Positions 6,828 through 19,357 of a stretch of 53,653 bases of DNA are shown piece by piece (position 1 is the first letter of the stretch; each line of letters opens with the position of its first letter). Below the pieces are notes generated by a model. The model worked only from the letters and a program-made list of their open reading frames with translations. It was not told where the DNA came from and did not search any database. Origin of the DNA: Bacteroidota bacterium (GTDB lineage Bacteria > Bacteroidota > Ignavibacteria > UBA10030); contig JAKAJH010000004.1 in NCBI GenBank assembly GCA_021813905.1, positions 1 to 53,653 on the forward strand, written 5' to 3'. The translations under genes and the position numbers were made by a program.

Positions 6828-9386
6828 ATGAGAAAGCTTCTCAACCGGGTGTTGCGCACGAGGAAAGCGCGTCGCAACTACCTTCTCGTCATGATGGTGG
6901 CATTCGCCGCCGCATTCCTCTGGCAGCCGGGCGTCAGCCAGTCGGAGCCTCCCACCGCCGTTCAAACCGCCGAGCACTTCACCCCCTTCGCCCTCTTCAG
7001 TGATGCGCGCTACACGCAAGGAGAGATCATTGCGCTCGTGTTCGTGCTCGCGATCGCGGTCGCGGGTCTGCTCTACGCGCTGATGCTCGTCAAGCAGGTC
7101 CGGCGAGCCGACCAGGGTACCAAGAAGATGCAGGACATCGCCGCGGCCGTTCGCGAAGGCGCAAACGCCTATCTCGGCGCGCAGTTCCGTCGCATCGGGC
7201 CCCTGATCATCATTATCACGCTGCTGTTGTTCTTCACCTACACCGGGGCGTTGGATGCGTTCCGCTGGGGACGCGCGATCGCGTTCCTCGTCGGCTCGCT
7301 GTTCAGCTGGACGGTGGGATTCGTCGGCATGCGTCTGGCCACGCAGGGCAATCTGCGCGTGGCGGCCGCTGCAAAACGCAGCTACGGCGAAGCGCTGCAG
7401 CTTGGTTACCGGACCGGCACCATCACCGGTATGCTCACGGACGGTCTCGGCCTCCTGGGCGGCACGATCATCTTCATGGTGTTCGGCGAAAAGGCGTATG
7501 AAGCGCTGCTCGGCTTCGGCTTCGGCGGCACGCTGTTGGCCCTCTTCATGCGGGTGGGCGGCGGCATCTACACGAAGGCAGCCGATGTCGGCGCCGACCT
7601 CGTCGGCAAGATCGAAAAGGATATTCCGGAAGACGACCCGCGGAATGCCGCGACGATCGCGGACAACGTGGGCGACAACGTCGGCGACTGCGCCGGGATG
7701 GCGGCCGACATCTTCGAGAGTTACGAAGTGACCATCGTGGCCGCGATGATCCTCGGCATGGCGAGCTTCGGTCACAAGGGCGTCATCTTCCCGCTGCTCG
7801 TGCGCGGCATCGGCGTGCTGGGATCCATCATCAGCACCTACACCGTGCGCGCCGGCGCGGACGATACGTCCGACACGGCGCTGCGCAGCGTGCATCGCGG
7901 GTTCTGGATCGGCTCGATGATCAGCGTGGTGGGATTCGTCCTGCTCGGATTCTTCTACCTGCGCTTCGACGGTTCGTATATTGCGGGCAATCCGATGGCT
8001 GCGTCCGGCTTCCCCGGCGGCAACCCGGCGAACCTCAGCTGGTGGGCGAACTTCGGCGTCGCAGGACTCGACCTGCGCGCCGCCATCACCTGTCTGATCG
8101 GGGTGTTCCTGGCCATCGCATTAAACAAGGTCACCAGCTACTACACGCATACCACGCATGCTCCGGTCAAGAGCCTGGCCAAGTCGTGCCAGACCGGTCA
8201 CGCGACCAACATCATCCAGGGCTTCGCGGTGGGTTATGAGAGCACCGTGGCCGCCATCGTGGTCATCGCGGGTGCGGTCCTGCTTTCCGTGCTGACCTAT
8301 GCCGGCACACCGCCGATGTTCATCGCCTACGGCGTCGCCATGACGGGCATCGGCATGCTGACACTGACGGGCAACACCATCTCGATGGATGTGTTCGGAC
8401 CCGTCGCGGACAATGCGAACGGGATCGGCGAGATGGGCTACGAGAAGGAGGAGATGGAGCGGGAGAAGGCGGGCAGCTACAAGCGCGCCCGTCAGATCCT
8501 GGCGGATCTTGACGCCGTCGGCAACACGACGAAGGCGGAAACCAAGGGGATCGCCATCGGCTCCGCCGTCATCGCGGCTGTATCCCTGTTCTCAAGCTTC
8601 ATCGCGGTCATCGCGGTCGGGAGTGAGGACAAGATCAACATGATGAGCCTGCAACAGTACTTCGAGCAGGCGGGCAAGCTGACGGTCGCCGAACCCATGG
8701 TCTTCATCGGATTCCTGCTCGGCGGCGCGGTGCCGTTCCTGTTCGGCAGCATGCTGATCCGGGCCGTGGGCCGCGCGGCGTACTACATTGTGCAGGAATG
8801 TCGCGTGCAGTTCCGCGATCCCGAGATCTGGAAAGGCACCAAGAAGCCCGACTACGGCCGCGTCGTCAATATCTGCACTCTCACCGCGCAGAAAGAGCTG
8901 ATCGGTCCGGGTTTCCTGGCCATCATGACGCCGATCCTGATCGGCTTTGTGCTCGGTCCGTACGCGCTCGGCGGATTCCTCGCCGGCATGATCCTTGTCG
9001 GCCAGCTGCTGGCGGTGTTTATGGCCAACGCCGGCGGCGCGTGGGATAATGCCAAGAAGATGATCGAAGACGGCATCTACGGCGGCAAAGGATCGGAAGC
9101 GCACAAGGCGGCAGTCACCGGCGATACAGTCGGCGATCCGCTGAAAGACACCGCGGGCCCGGCCATCAACCCGCTCATCAAGGTCATGAACATGGTGAGC
9201 CTGCTGGCCCTCGGTCTGATCCTGCACTACAATCTGGTCATGCCGCGCGTACCCGACGAGTACCGTGGCATGGCGACGGTCGTGGGCGTGATCGTCTCGC
9301 TGGTCGCCGCCGTTGCGATCGGGTGGTCGATCTGGCAGAGCAAGCGGGAATCGGGCGACCTCGTCGACTCCGAACCGCAGGCGTAA
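6828..9386 (+). CDS. hppA: Membrane-bound proton-translocating pyrophosphatase (K+-independent type)
   Basis: An 852-residue integral membrane pump that couples PPi hydrolysis to cation export. The catalytic motif DNVGDNVGDCAGMA (about 279-292), VADNANGIGEM, and the C-terminal GDTVGDPLKDTAGPA are intact and supply the Asp ligands for Mg-PPi. The subclass motif reads GNTTKAETKG at 565-574. Lys at 569 and Thr at 572 are the residues that mark the K+-independent H+-pumping class, where K+-dependent enzymes have Ala at the first position. The protein is longer than many homologues because of an N-terminal hydrophobic segment (about 20-38) before the usual first helix near 64. AGGAGG precedes the ATG. 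It is monocistronic with its own terminator. Confidence 0.95.
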   Translation: MRKLLNRVLRTRKARRNYLLVMMVAFAAAFLWQPGVSQSEPPTAVQTAEHFTPFALFSDARYTQGEIIALVFVLAIAVAGLLYALMLVKQVRRADQGTKKMQDIAAAVREGANAYLGAQFRRIGPLIIIITLLLFFTYTGALDAFRWGRAIAFLVGSLFSWTVGFVGMRLATQGNLRVAAAAKRSYGEALQLGYRTGTITGMLTDGLGLLGGTIIFMVFGEKAYEALLGFGFGGTLLALFMRVGGGIYTKAADVGADLVGKIEKDIPEDDPRNAATIADNVGDNVGDCAGMAADIFESYEVTIVAAMILGMASFGHKGVIFPLLVRGIGVLGSIISTYTVRAGADDTSDTALRSVHRGFWIGSMISVVGFVLLGFFYLRFDGSYIAGNPMAASGFPGGNPANLSWWANFGVAGLDLRAAITCLIGVFLAIALNKVTSYYTHTTHAPVKSLAKSCQTGHATNIIQGFAVGYESTVAAIVVIAGAVLLSVLTYAGTPPMFIAYGVAMTGIGMLTLTGNTISMDVFGPVADNANGIGEMGYEKEEMEREKAGSYKRARQILADLDAVGNTTKAETKGIAIGSAVIAAVSLFSSFIAVIAVGSEDKINMMSLQQYFEQAGKLTVAEPMVFIGFLLGGAVPFLFGSMLIRAVGRAAYYIVQECRVQFRDPEIWKGTKKPDYGRVVNICTLTAQKELIGPGFLAIMTPILIGFVLGPYALGGFLAGMILVGQLLAVFMANAGGAWDNAKKMIEDGIYGGKGSEAHKAAVTGDTVGDPLKDTAGPAINPLIKVMNMVSLLALGLILHYNLVMPRVPDEYRGMATVVGVIVSLVAAVAIGWSIWQSKRESGDLVDSEPQA

Positions 9387-9409
9387 GCCTCTCCTCGCCT
9401 TTCAACAAG

Positions 9410-9447
9410 AGCCCGGCTGGATGTGCTTCAGCCGGGCTTTTGATTTT
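9410..9447 (+). terminator. Rho-independent terminator after hppA
   Basis: AGCCCGGCTG (9410-9419) pairs perfectly with CAGCCGGGCT (9429-9438) around a 9-nt loop, followed by TTTGATTTT. Confidence 0.85.
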
Positions 9448-9552
9448 CCGACCGGAATGGACCGTACCTGTTCATAAAGGACGCATCTCCGCTGTCTGCG
9501 CATCTCCGGCTTCAATTGTCAGTTGCGAATTGTCCATTGATGATTATTCTCC

Positions 9553-9582
9553 TTGACTCCACCCCGGTCCCCATCGTATATT
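9553..9582 (+). promoter_or_regulatory. Promoter of the methionine operon
   Basis: TTGACT at 9553-9558, an 18-nt spacer, and TATATT followed by G (9577-9583). The predicted start near 9589 places the riboswitch about 43 nt into the transcript. Confidence 0.6.
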
Positions 9583-9631
9583 GAAAGCGAACAGGAGAAA
9601 CGCTCAACTCCAGATTCTGAACCATATACGC

Positions 9632-9754
9632 CTCTTATGACGAAAGGCTGAGGGAACAGGCCCGCTGACGCCTTAGCAACCGGTCTCATCACAACGAGAC
9701 GCTGGTGCTCCATCCTGCCCCCGGTTCGAGCAACCGGCCGAGGGAAAGATAAGA

Positions 9755-9755
<1 letters not shown>
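9632..9755 (+). promoter_or_regulatory. SAM-I (S-box) riboswitch aptamer
   Basis: The P1 stem is CTCTTAT (9632-9638) with ATAAGAG (9749-9755). Between them are conserved S-box blocks: GAGGGA, CAGGCCC with TGA, TTAGCAACC, GCTGGTGCTCCATCC, and the 3' segment GGGAAAGATAAGAG. The order and spacing fit the four-way-junction aptamer. SAM binding would stabilise P1 and favour the downstream terminator, shutting the operon off when SAM is plentiful. It precedes metY, which supports the assignment. Confidence 0.93.
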
Positions 9756-13610
<3,855 letters not shown>

Positions 13611-13620
13611 GGGCATGCTG

Positions 13621-14520
13621 ATGAGCGTCATCCTCCCGGACAACTACCACGCCCGATCCTTTCTGGAATCGCAGGGCATTCTCTGCCTTTCCGAGGAGGA
13701 AGCGAATCGCGCGGACATCCGACCGTTGCGGATCGGCATTCTGAACATCATGCCCAAGGCGGAGACCTACGAACAGAGCATCCTGTATCCGCTCAGCCGG
13801 TCCATCATTCAGATCGAGCCGGTATGGATCCGTCTGCATCACCACCGGTACAAAAGCAGCGATCCGCTGCATCTGGAGCGTCAGTACCGATTCTTCGAGG
13901 ACGTGATCGCCCGCGGACCGCTGGACGGATTGATCGTCACCGGTGCCCCGGTCGAAGAGATGGAGTACCGCGACGTGACGTACTGGGACGAACTGGTGAC
14001 CATCTTCGCATTCGCCCGGCAGAACATCACCTCCACGCTCGGCATCTGCTGGGGCGGGCTCGCGCTCGGGAAGATGCTCGGGATCGAGAAGGTTCTGTAT
14101 CCCCGAAAGCTGTTCGGCGTATTCGAGACACGCAACCTCGACCGCTCCCACCCGATCACCGGCGACCTGGACGACGTATTCTGGTGCGCGCAGAGCCGTC
14201 ACTCCGGCATTTCCGATCAGGCACTGGAAGAGGCACGCGACGGCGGTCTCGCGCGTCTGCTCGCTCATTCCGATCCCGGCGGATACACGATCTTTGAGAG
14301 TGCCGACGGCCGGTTTCTGGCGCATCTCGGACATCCGGAGTACGAAACGGGACGGCTCGTGGACGAATACCGCCGGGACAGTGCCAAAGGCCGCACCAAT
14401 GTTTCTCCTCCCGTCAATGTGAATCTGGAGCGCCCCGTGAACCGGTGGCGGAGTCATGGGATCGAGTTCTTCGCCCAATGGGTGCGGCATGTGTATGAAC
14501 CGACGGCGAGGGAGAGGTAG
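13621..14520 (+). CDS. metA: Homoserine O-acetyltransferase, MetA family
   Basis: A 299-residue MetA-family acyltransferase with a class-I-glutamine-amidotransferase-like fold. The nucleophile is C143 in LGICWGGLALG, and the His/Glu pair lies in HLGHPEYE. The acyl-CoA specificity loop reads GAPVEEMEY with Glu at position 112. In characterised MetA proteins Glu here (position 111) goes with acetyl-CoA, and Gly with succinyl-CoA as in E. coli. ATG 13621 is chosen over 13615 because GAGGG lies 7 nt before it and only 1 nt before the other. It is last in the riboswitch operon, 10 nt after the fusion gene. Confidence 0.92.
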   Translation: MSVILPDNYHARSFLESQGILCLSEEEANRADIRPLRIGILNIMPKAETYEQSILYPLSRSIIQIEPVWIRLHHHRYKSSDPLHLERQYRFFEDVIARGPLDGLIVTGAPVEEMEYRDVTYWDELVTIFAFARQNITSTLGICWGGLALGKMLGIEKVLYPRKLFGVFETRNLDRSHPITGDLDDVFWCAQSRHSGISDQALEEARDGGLARLLAHSDPGGYTIFESADGRFLAHLGHPEYETGRLVDEYRRDSAKGRTNVSPPVNVNLERPVNRWRSHGIEFFAQWVRHVYEPTARER

Positions 14521-14641
14521 GGCTGAGCGTACGACGGTGGGTGAGTGAGTCGCGGCCGGCAAGGATGGGTGATCGGCGCAGATCGAAAACGTCCCAGGGG
14601 ATAAAGCCCGACGGAATGCGGCACTTTCGCAATGCGGCACG

Positions 14642-14893
14642 GTGACTCTCATCGCACGCAAGGATGCGTTCGTGCGCGGACTCGTCGAGCGCGCCGGCTG
14701 GCCCCCCGAGCAGGCCGAGGAGCATTTTCACCACTACGCTCCCCTGTTTGAGATCGGCAACGAAGTGGATTTCGTGCTGAGCGAGGCAAAGCGATTGCGC
14801 AGACGGTATCCGGGGATTCCGGTTGCGCCGATGATGTACAAAGTCGAAGACAACCGACTGTATCTTGTGGACGAAGGATCTATCACGCAGTGA
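14642..14893 (+). CDS. Small hypothetical protein
   Basis: An 83-residue soluble, charged protein read from GTG 14642 and ending DEGSITQ. No domain or signal peptide is recognised. The composition is protein-like, with alternating helical charged stretches (EQAEEHFHHYAP, VLSEAKRLRRRYPG) and a final strand-like segment with MYKVEDNRLYLVDEG. There is no clear ribosome binding site, so the start is uncertain. It follows metA by 121 nt and may or may not belong to that operon. Confidence 0.45.
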   Translation: MTLIARKDAFVRGLVERAGWPPEQAEEHFHHYAPLFEIGNEVDFVLSEAKRLRRRYPGIPVAPMMYKVEDNRLYLVDEGSITQ

Positions 14894-15101
14894 ATCGACG
14901 CCGGTACCGCCGGTTGGAAGGTCGCCATGACGCTCTCCGGCAGGAACAGGTCGATCTTTGATTCAACAGCGGAAGCGCGCTTCGCCAGTACGTATCGACT
15001 TCAGGGGAAGGCCATCACCGGCGTGCGTTGCGGCGAAGGCGACGAGCATGCGGATACACGAGGGTACGAGTGAAGCGGCTGGCGTCTGACCTTACGCCAA
15101 C

Positions 15102-15134
15102 ATGAAAAACGCCGGGCTGACTGCTCCCGGCGTT
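15102..15134 (-). terminator. Terminator of the serA-DUF1015-korDABC operon
   Basis: AACGCCGGG (15108-15116) pairs perfectly with CCCGGCGTT (15126-15134). Read on the minus strand the stem is followed by TTTC and lies 23 nt beyond the korC stop. From 14894 to 15101 nothing else is seen. Confidence 0.75.
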
Positions 15135-15156
15135 GATGTCTCCTTCAAAGGTTCGC

Positions 15157-15729
15157 TCAGGCTTCGACGAGCGATCCCTTCACCTTTTTTTTCAGCTCCA
15201 GACCGTACTGATACCCTTTCTCGAATGCGCTGAGATTGAGCGCTTCCGTTCCTTTCGGCACCGAGGCTTTCACGGCTTCCCGCATGGCATCCGGCTTCAC
15301 CACGTCGGTGACGGCGGTGGCAAATCCCATCATCACGATATTCAGGACCATCTTCTTCCCGAGTTCCTCGGCGAACCGCGTCGCGGCAATCGAAAAGTGC
15401 TTCAGGTCCTTCCGAAGATTGGTGGGATTGACCAGTTCCTCTTCGGTGATGATCGTGCTTCCCTGCACGAGCTCGGGGGAGAACTTCGTGTAGGCCTCCT
15501 GCGACATGAGGATCATCAGATTCGGACCGGTCAGGTACGGGTACGTGACCTGCTCGTCCGAGACGATGAGCTCAGCACTGGTGGCGCTGCCGCGCGCTTC
15601 CGGGCCGAACGCCTGGATCATCGTGGCGAACTTCGTGTCATAAATGGACGCCGCGCGCCCGATGATGTAGCCGCTCAGGATGACGCCCTGGCCGCCGAAA
15701 CCGCCGATCTTAATTTCCGTCCGGGCCAT
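15157..15729 (-). CDS. korC: 2-oxoacid:ferredoxin oxidoreductase, gamma subunit
   Basis: This 190-residue gamma subunit is the CoA/pyruvate-type domain III partner of the 2-oxoacid oxidoreductase. The N-terminal IKIGGFGGQGVILSGYIIG (about 6-24) is the family signature, and FGPEARGSATSAELIVSD is the second conserved block. It overlaps the beta subunit gene by 20 nt and ends the korDABC set. The complex would oxidise a 2-oxoacid with CoA to acyl-CoA, CO2 and reduced ferredoxin. The D-A-B-C order and subunit lengths match 2-oxoglutarate oxidoreductases, but branched-chain 2-oxoacids cannot be excluded. Confidence 0.9.
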   Translation of the reverse strand: MARTEIKIGGFGGQGVILSGYIIGRAASIYDTKFATMIQAFGPEARGSATSAELIVSDEQVTYPYLTGPNLMILMSQEAYTKFSPELVQGSTIITEEELVNPTNLRKDLKHFSIAATRFAEELGKKMVLNIVMMGFATAVTDVVKPDAMREAVKASVPKGTEALNLSAFEKGYQYGLELKKKVKGSLVEA

Positions 15730-16624
15730 GGAACACCTTTCTCATTTCTTCCGACGGCACATACCGGTCGCCGAGTTTCTTCGCAAAGTGATCGTACATC
15801 GCCTGTTGATAGGTCGGCCGTTCTTTGTCGACGAACTTGCCGACGACAATCTTTCCCTGGAAATCGAGTGCAACGGACTTGGTGTCGGCTCCGTGCCGGA
15901 TCTCGCTGTAATCCTTGAAGTACACCATCTGCTCCAGGCCGTCGCCCAGTTTGTTCCGCCGGCTGTACAGTGTCGGGCATGGCGCAAGGATCTCGATGAA
16001 CGAGAAGCCCTTCTTCGCCATCGCCTCCTTGATCGACTTGGTCAGGTGCCGCACATGATACGCCGTCCAACGGGCCACGTACACCGCACCGCATGATTCC
16101 GCCAGGAACGGCAGGTTGAACGTTTGCTCATAGTTCCCATGCGGCATCGTGGACGCCGTCGCGGTCAGCGGTGTCGTCGGAGCCACCTGTCCGCCCGTCA
16201 TCCCGTAGATCATATTGTTGACGAGGATGACGGTCAGGTCCATGTTCCGCCGGGCGGCGTGGATGAAGTGATTGCCGCCGATGGCCGTCAGATCACCGTC
16301 GCCGCTGTAGACGATGACTTTGAGCTCGGGATTGGCCAGCTTCAGTCCGGTCGCGAACGGAATCGCCCGGCCGTGCGTCGTGTGGAAGGAATCCAGATTG
16401 ATGTATCCCGCCACGCGTCCCGTGCACCCGATGCCGGAGACCACCGCGACCTTCGTCAGGTCCGTGCCGCTGGTCTGCAGCGCCCGCACAAAGCAATTGA
16501 CCGTTGTTCCGATGCCGCACCCCGGACACCAGATGTGCGGAATGCGGTCCATCCGCAGCAGCTCTTCCACCGGATTTGCCGGCACTCCTTCGTCAAGCGC
16601 AAACAGCTGTTCTTCCGTTGCCAT
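15710..16624 (-). CDS. korB: 2-oxoacid:ferredoxin oxidoreductase, beta (TPP) subunit
   Basis: This 304-residue subunit binds thiamine pyrophosphate and an Fe-S cluster. HIWCPGCGIG near residue 30 supplies conserved cysteines. The TPP motif begins at YSGDGDLTAIGGNHFIHAAR and ends at ILVNNMIYGMTGGQ, which is GDGD with NN about 25 residues later. Residues LAPCPT hold another conserved Cys. Three nucleotides separate its start from the alpha gene stop, and its 3' end overlaps the gamma gene, so expression is coupled. It catalyses decarboxylation of the 2-oxoacid and passes electrons to the delta ferredoxin subunit. Confidence 0.92.
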   Translation of the reverse strand: MATEEQLFALDEGVPANPVEELLRMDRIPHIWCPGCGIGTTVNCFVRALQTSGTDLTKVAVVSGIGCTGRVAGYINLDSFHTTHGRAIPFATGLKLANPELKVIVYSGDGDLTAIGGNHFIHAARRNMDLTVILVNNMIYGMTGGQVAPTTPLTATASTMPHGNYEQTFNLPFLAESCGAVYVARWTAYHVRHLTKSIKEAMAKKGFSFIEILAPCPTLYSRRNKLGDGLEQMVYFKDYSEIRHGADTKSVALDFQGKIVVGKFVDKERPTYQQAMYDHFAKKLGDRYVPSEEMRKVFHGPDGN

Positions 16625-16627
16625 TCG

Positions 16628-17794
16628 TCACGATCCTTTCGCGCAATTCCGGATGGATTGATAGATGTCTCGGGGATTATGCACCGTGCCGCCTGCGTGG
16701 GGAACGCACTCCACGCGGGCTTCGCCGCCGGCGCATCGCTCGACCTCGAGCGCGATCTGCCCGAAGTTGAGTTCCGGAACCACGAACGCCTTCACGCGCG
16801 ACGCCAGCTCCCGAATCCGTTTCTCCGGGAACGGCCAAACGACCACCAGCCGCAGATGGCCGATCTTCAGACCTTCCTTGCGGGCCTGCTCGATGGCGGG
16901 GATGGCCGTCCGCGAGCTGATCCCGTATGTCACCACCACCACGTCCGCATCCTCCACGCCTTCCTCACGATAGTCAACGATCGCGTCGGCGTTGACGCGA
17001 ATCTTGTCCACAAGACGGCGGACGAGGCGGGCCTGTGTCCCGACCGTCATGTTCGGATATCCCTTCTCATCATGCGTCAGCCCGGTCACGTGGAGATGGT
17101 AGCCTTCTCCGGCCTTCACCATCTTCGGCACAAGATCGGCATCGGGCTGGAAGGGCCGGTACTCTTCCTTCGGCCCCGTGAACGTCCGGCGTTCAACGAT
17201 GTCGATGTCCTCGGCAGCCGGGATGACCACACGCTCGATCATGTGACCGACGCATTCGTCCATCATGAACAGCACCGGCACGCGGTACTGCTCGGAGAGG
17301 TTGAAGGCCTTGATCGTCAGGTCGAAGCATTCCTGGGGGGAGTTCGGCGACAGCGCGATGATCCCGTAATCGCCGTGCGATCCCCAGCGCGCCTGCATCA
17401 TATCACCCTGCGCGGGCATGGTGGGAAGCCCCGTGGAGGGTCCCGCACGCTGGACGTCGACGAAGACGCAGGGCGCCTCCGTCATCGCGGCGAGGCCGAT
17501 GTGTTCCATCATGAGCGAGAAGCCAGGACCCGACGTGACCGTCATGGCCTTCTTGCCGGCCCAGACGGCGCCTTGAATGGCGATGGAAGAAGCGATCTCA
17601 TCTTCCATCTGGACGAAGACACCGCCCACGAACGGAAAGCGTTCGGCGACGCGTTCGACGACCTCGGTGGACGGGGTGATGGGATATCCGGCGACGAAGC
17701 GGCAGCCGGCAGCGATTGCTCCTTCGCTGCACGCATGGTCGCCGTCCACGAAATGCGCGCCTGTGAGCACGCCGATCGGTTCTGCGGTGGCCAT
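16628..17794 (-). CDS. korA: 2-oxoacid:ferredoxin oxidoreductase, alpha subunit
   Basis: A 388-residue subunit carrying the pyrimidine-binding and transketolase-C-like domains. The N-terminal block EGAIAAGCRFVAGYPITPST (about 24-43) is the hallmark of alpha subunits. VQMEDEIASSIAIQGAVWAG and the GPGFSLM segment follow. The C-terminal half contains VVTYGISSRTAIPAI and VVVWPFPEKRIRELA. It is separated by 3 nt from the ferredoxin-like gene upstream and by 3 nt from the beta gene downstream. Length and domain order are those of free-standing KorA proteins, without fusion to the gamma domain. Confidence 0.92.
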   Translation of the reverse strand: MATAEPIGVLTGAHFVDGDHACSEGAIAAGCRFVAGYPITPSTEVVERVAERFPFVGGVFVQMEDEIASSIAIQGAVWAGKKAMTVTSGPGFSLMMEHIGLAAMTEAPCVFVDVQRAGPSTGLPTMPAQGDMMQARWGSHGDYGIIALSPNSPQECFDLTIKAFNLSEQYRVPVLFMMDECVGHMIERVVIPAAEDIDIVERRTFTGPKEEYRPFQPDADLVPKMVKAGEGYHLHVTGLTHDEKGYPNMTVGTQARLVRRLVDKIRVNADAIVDYREEGVEDADVVVVTYGISSRTAIPAIEQARKEGLKIGHLRLVVVWPFPEKRIRELASRVKAFVVPELNFGQIALEVERCAGGEARVECVPHAGGTVHNPRDIYQSIRNCAKGS

Positions 17795-17797
17795 ATG

Positions 17798-18052
17798 TCA
17801 GTTCCCCTTCCCTTTTTTCCGGATGAACCCGTAGATCGCGAAATCCGGGCACACCATGCCGCAGATGTCGCAGCCGGTGCAGTCGTCCTTCCGGGCGAGC
17901 ACGGGGGGATGGTATCCCTTGGCATTGTACTGGCTGGAGAGTTCCAGCGCATCGGTGGGACAGAATTCCGCGCAGAAGCCGCAGCCCTTGCAGCGTTCCG
18001 CCACGATCACAACAGTGCCCTTCACTTTCTTTGCGGTTGCTGATTCCGCCAT
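17798..18052 (-). CDS. korD: 2-oxoacid oxidoreductase delta subunit, 2x[4Fe-4S] ferredoxin
   Basis: This 84-residue protein has two complete cluster motifs, CKGCGFCAEFCP (about residues 22-33) and CTGCDICGMVCP (about 58-69). They bind two [4Fe-4S] clusters that take electrons from the TPP subunit. Lysine-rich ends flank the core. It is the first of the four kor genes, and its start lies 48 nt after the DUF1015 stop. It is cytoplasmic, with no signal peptide. Confidence 0.92.
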   Translation of the reverse strand: MAESATAKKVKGTVVIVAERCKGCGFCAEFCPTDALELSSQYNAKGYHPPVLARKDDCTGCDICGMVCPDFAIYGFIRKKGKGN

Positions 18053-18100
18053 AGTTGCTCCCTCGTAATGACTGATACGCCGCTGGTGCAGCGGTACTGC

Positions 18101-19342
18101 CTACGACAAGAAATGCACAAACAATCCGTCCCGAAGCTTCGGCTCGAACCATGTCGACTTGGGCGGCATGATCTTGCCGGCGTCGGCAATGGCCATGAGT
18201 TCGTCGACCGACGTCGGATACACGCTGAACGCCACCGCCATCTCTCCGGAGCTGACCCGCCGCTCCAACTCCCCGAGGCCCCGGATGCCGCCGACGAAAT
18301 CGATACGGCGGTCCGTGCGCGGATCCCTGATGCCGAGGAGCGGATTCAGGAGATAATTCTGCAGCAGGGACACATCAAGGCGTTCAACCGGATCAGAGAC
18401 CTTCCGCAATCGTTCTCCGGCCGTCAACGTGTACCATCGACGGTTGAGGTACATCCCGAATTCCCCCTTGTGCGCCGGCTGGACCGGCGCCGGAGACGGC
18501 ATGGTCGAGAAATCCGGACACAGCTGCTCGAGAAAGGCGTTCGGCGAGACGCCGCCGAGATCTTTCACAACACGATGATACCCGAGAATCCGAAGCTGAC
18601 TGGCCGGAAAATAGACGGCAAGGAAATAGTTGTATTCTTCATCTCCCTGATGGTGCGGATTGGCCTCTGCCCGTTCGCGGCCGACTCTGGCGGCTGCGGC
18701 GGAACGGTGATGACCGTCCGCAACATAGAGCAGCGGAATGCCGCGGAAGAGCGAGACGAGCCGGTCGATGGTCTGCGGATCGGCGATCACCCAGGTCCGG
18801 TGCCGGATGCCGTCTGCGGCGACATGGTCGTTCGCCGGCGGTGCCGCGGTCACACGGGCAACAATCGCATCGATCTCCGCACCGTCGCGGTACGTGAGAA
18901 AGATCGGTCCCGAATGCGTATTTGTCACCCGCACGTGATTGCACCGGTCCTCTTCCTTGTCCTTCCGCGTCAGCTCATGCTTGCGGATCGTGTTGTTCCA
19001 GTATTCCTCGACCGATGCGCAGCCGACCAGCCCGTACTGGGTATGGCCGTTCATCGTCTGGGCGTACACATAGAGGGATGGAGAGGGATCGGGGACCAGC
19101 ACGCGGTCCGCAATCAGTTTCTGAAGATTGTCCCGGCCTTTCTCATAAACGGCCGGATCATGCAGATCCACTGCGGGGTCGAGATCGACCTCGGGTTTAC
19201 CGATGTGGAGGAACGAAAGCGGATGGCCCCGGACCTCTTCGCGGGCTTCCTCGGAGGTGAGCACATCGTAAGGCTGGGCAGCAACTTCCGCCGCAAGTTC
19301 CGGGCGCGGCCGGAATGCCGTAAAAGGTCGGATCGTGGCCAT
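18101..19342 (-). CDS. DUF1015 family protein
   Basis: This 413-residue protein belongs to DUF1015, whose function I cannot assign. Recognisable family blocks are IRPFTAFRP and QPYDVLTSEEAR at the N-terminus, then LSFLHIGKPE, and YVADGHHRSAAAARV in the middle. The DGHHR block resembles the phosphate-contacting G-x-H-R/G-x-R-R motif of the sulfiredoxin/ParB/free-serine-kinase fold. It sits 15 nt downstream of serA and upstream of korDABC, and serC is divergent. That placement suggests a part in serine or phosphoserine metabolism, which is inference only. The length is full and no break is seen. Confidence 0.85.
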   Translation of the reverse strand: MATIRPFTAFRPRPELAAEVAAQPYDVLTSEEAREEVRGHPLSFLHIGKPEVDLDPAVDLHDPAVYEKGRDNLQKLIADRVLVPDPSPSLYVYAQTMNGHTQYGLVGCASVEEYWNNTIRKHELTRKDKEEDRCNHVRVTNTHSGPIFLTYRDGAEIDAIVARVTAAPPANDHVAADGIRHRTWVIADPQTIDRLVSLFRGIPLLYVADGHHRSAAAARVGRERAEANPHHQGDEEYNYFLAVYFPASQLRILGYHRVVKDLGGVSPNAFLEQLCPDFSTMPSPAPVQPAHKGEFGMYLNRRWYTLTAGERLRKVSDPVERLDVSLLQNYLLNPLLGIRDPRTDRRIDFVGGIRGLGELERRVSSGEMAVAFSVYPTSVDELMAIADAGKIMPPKSTWFEPKLRDGLFVHFLS

Positions 19343-19357
19343 GACGCAGAACGGACG

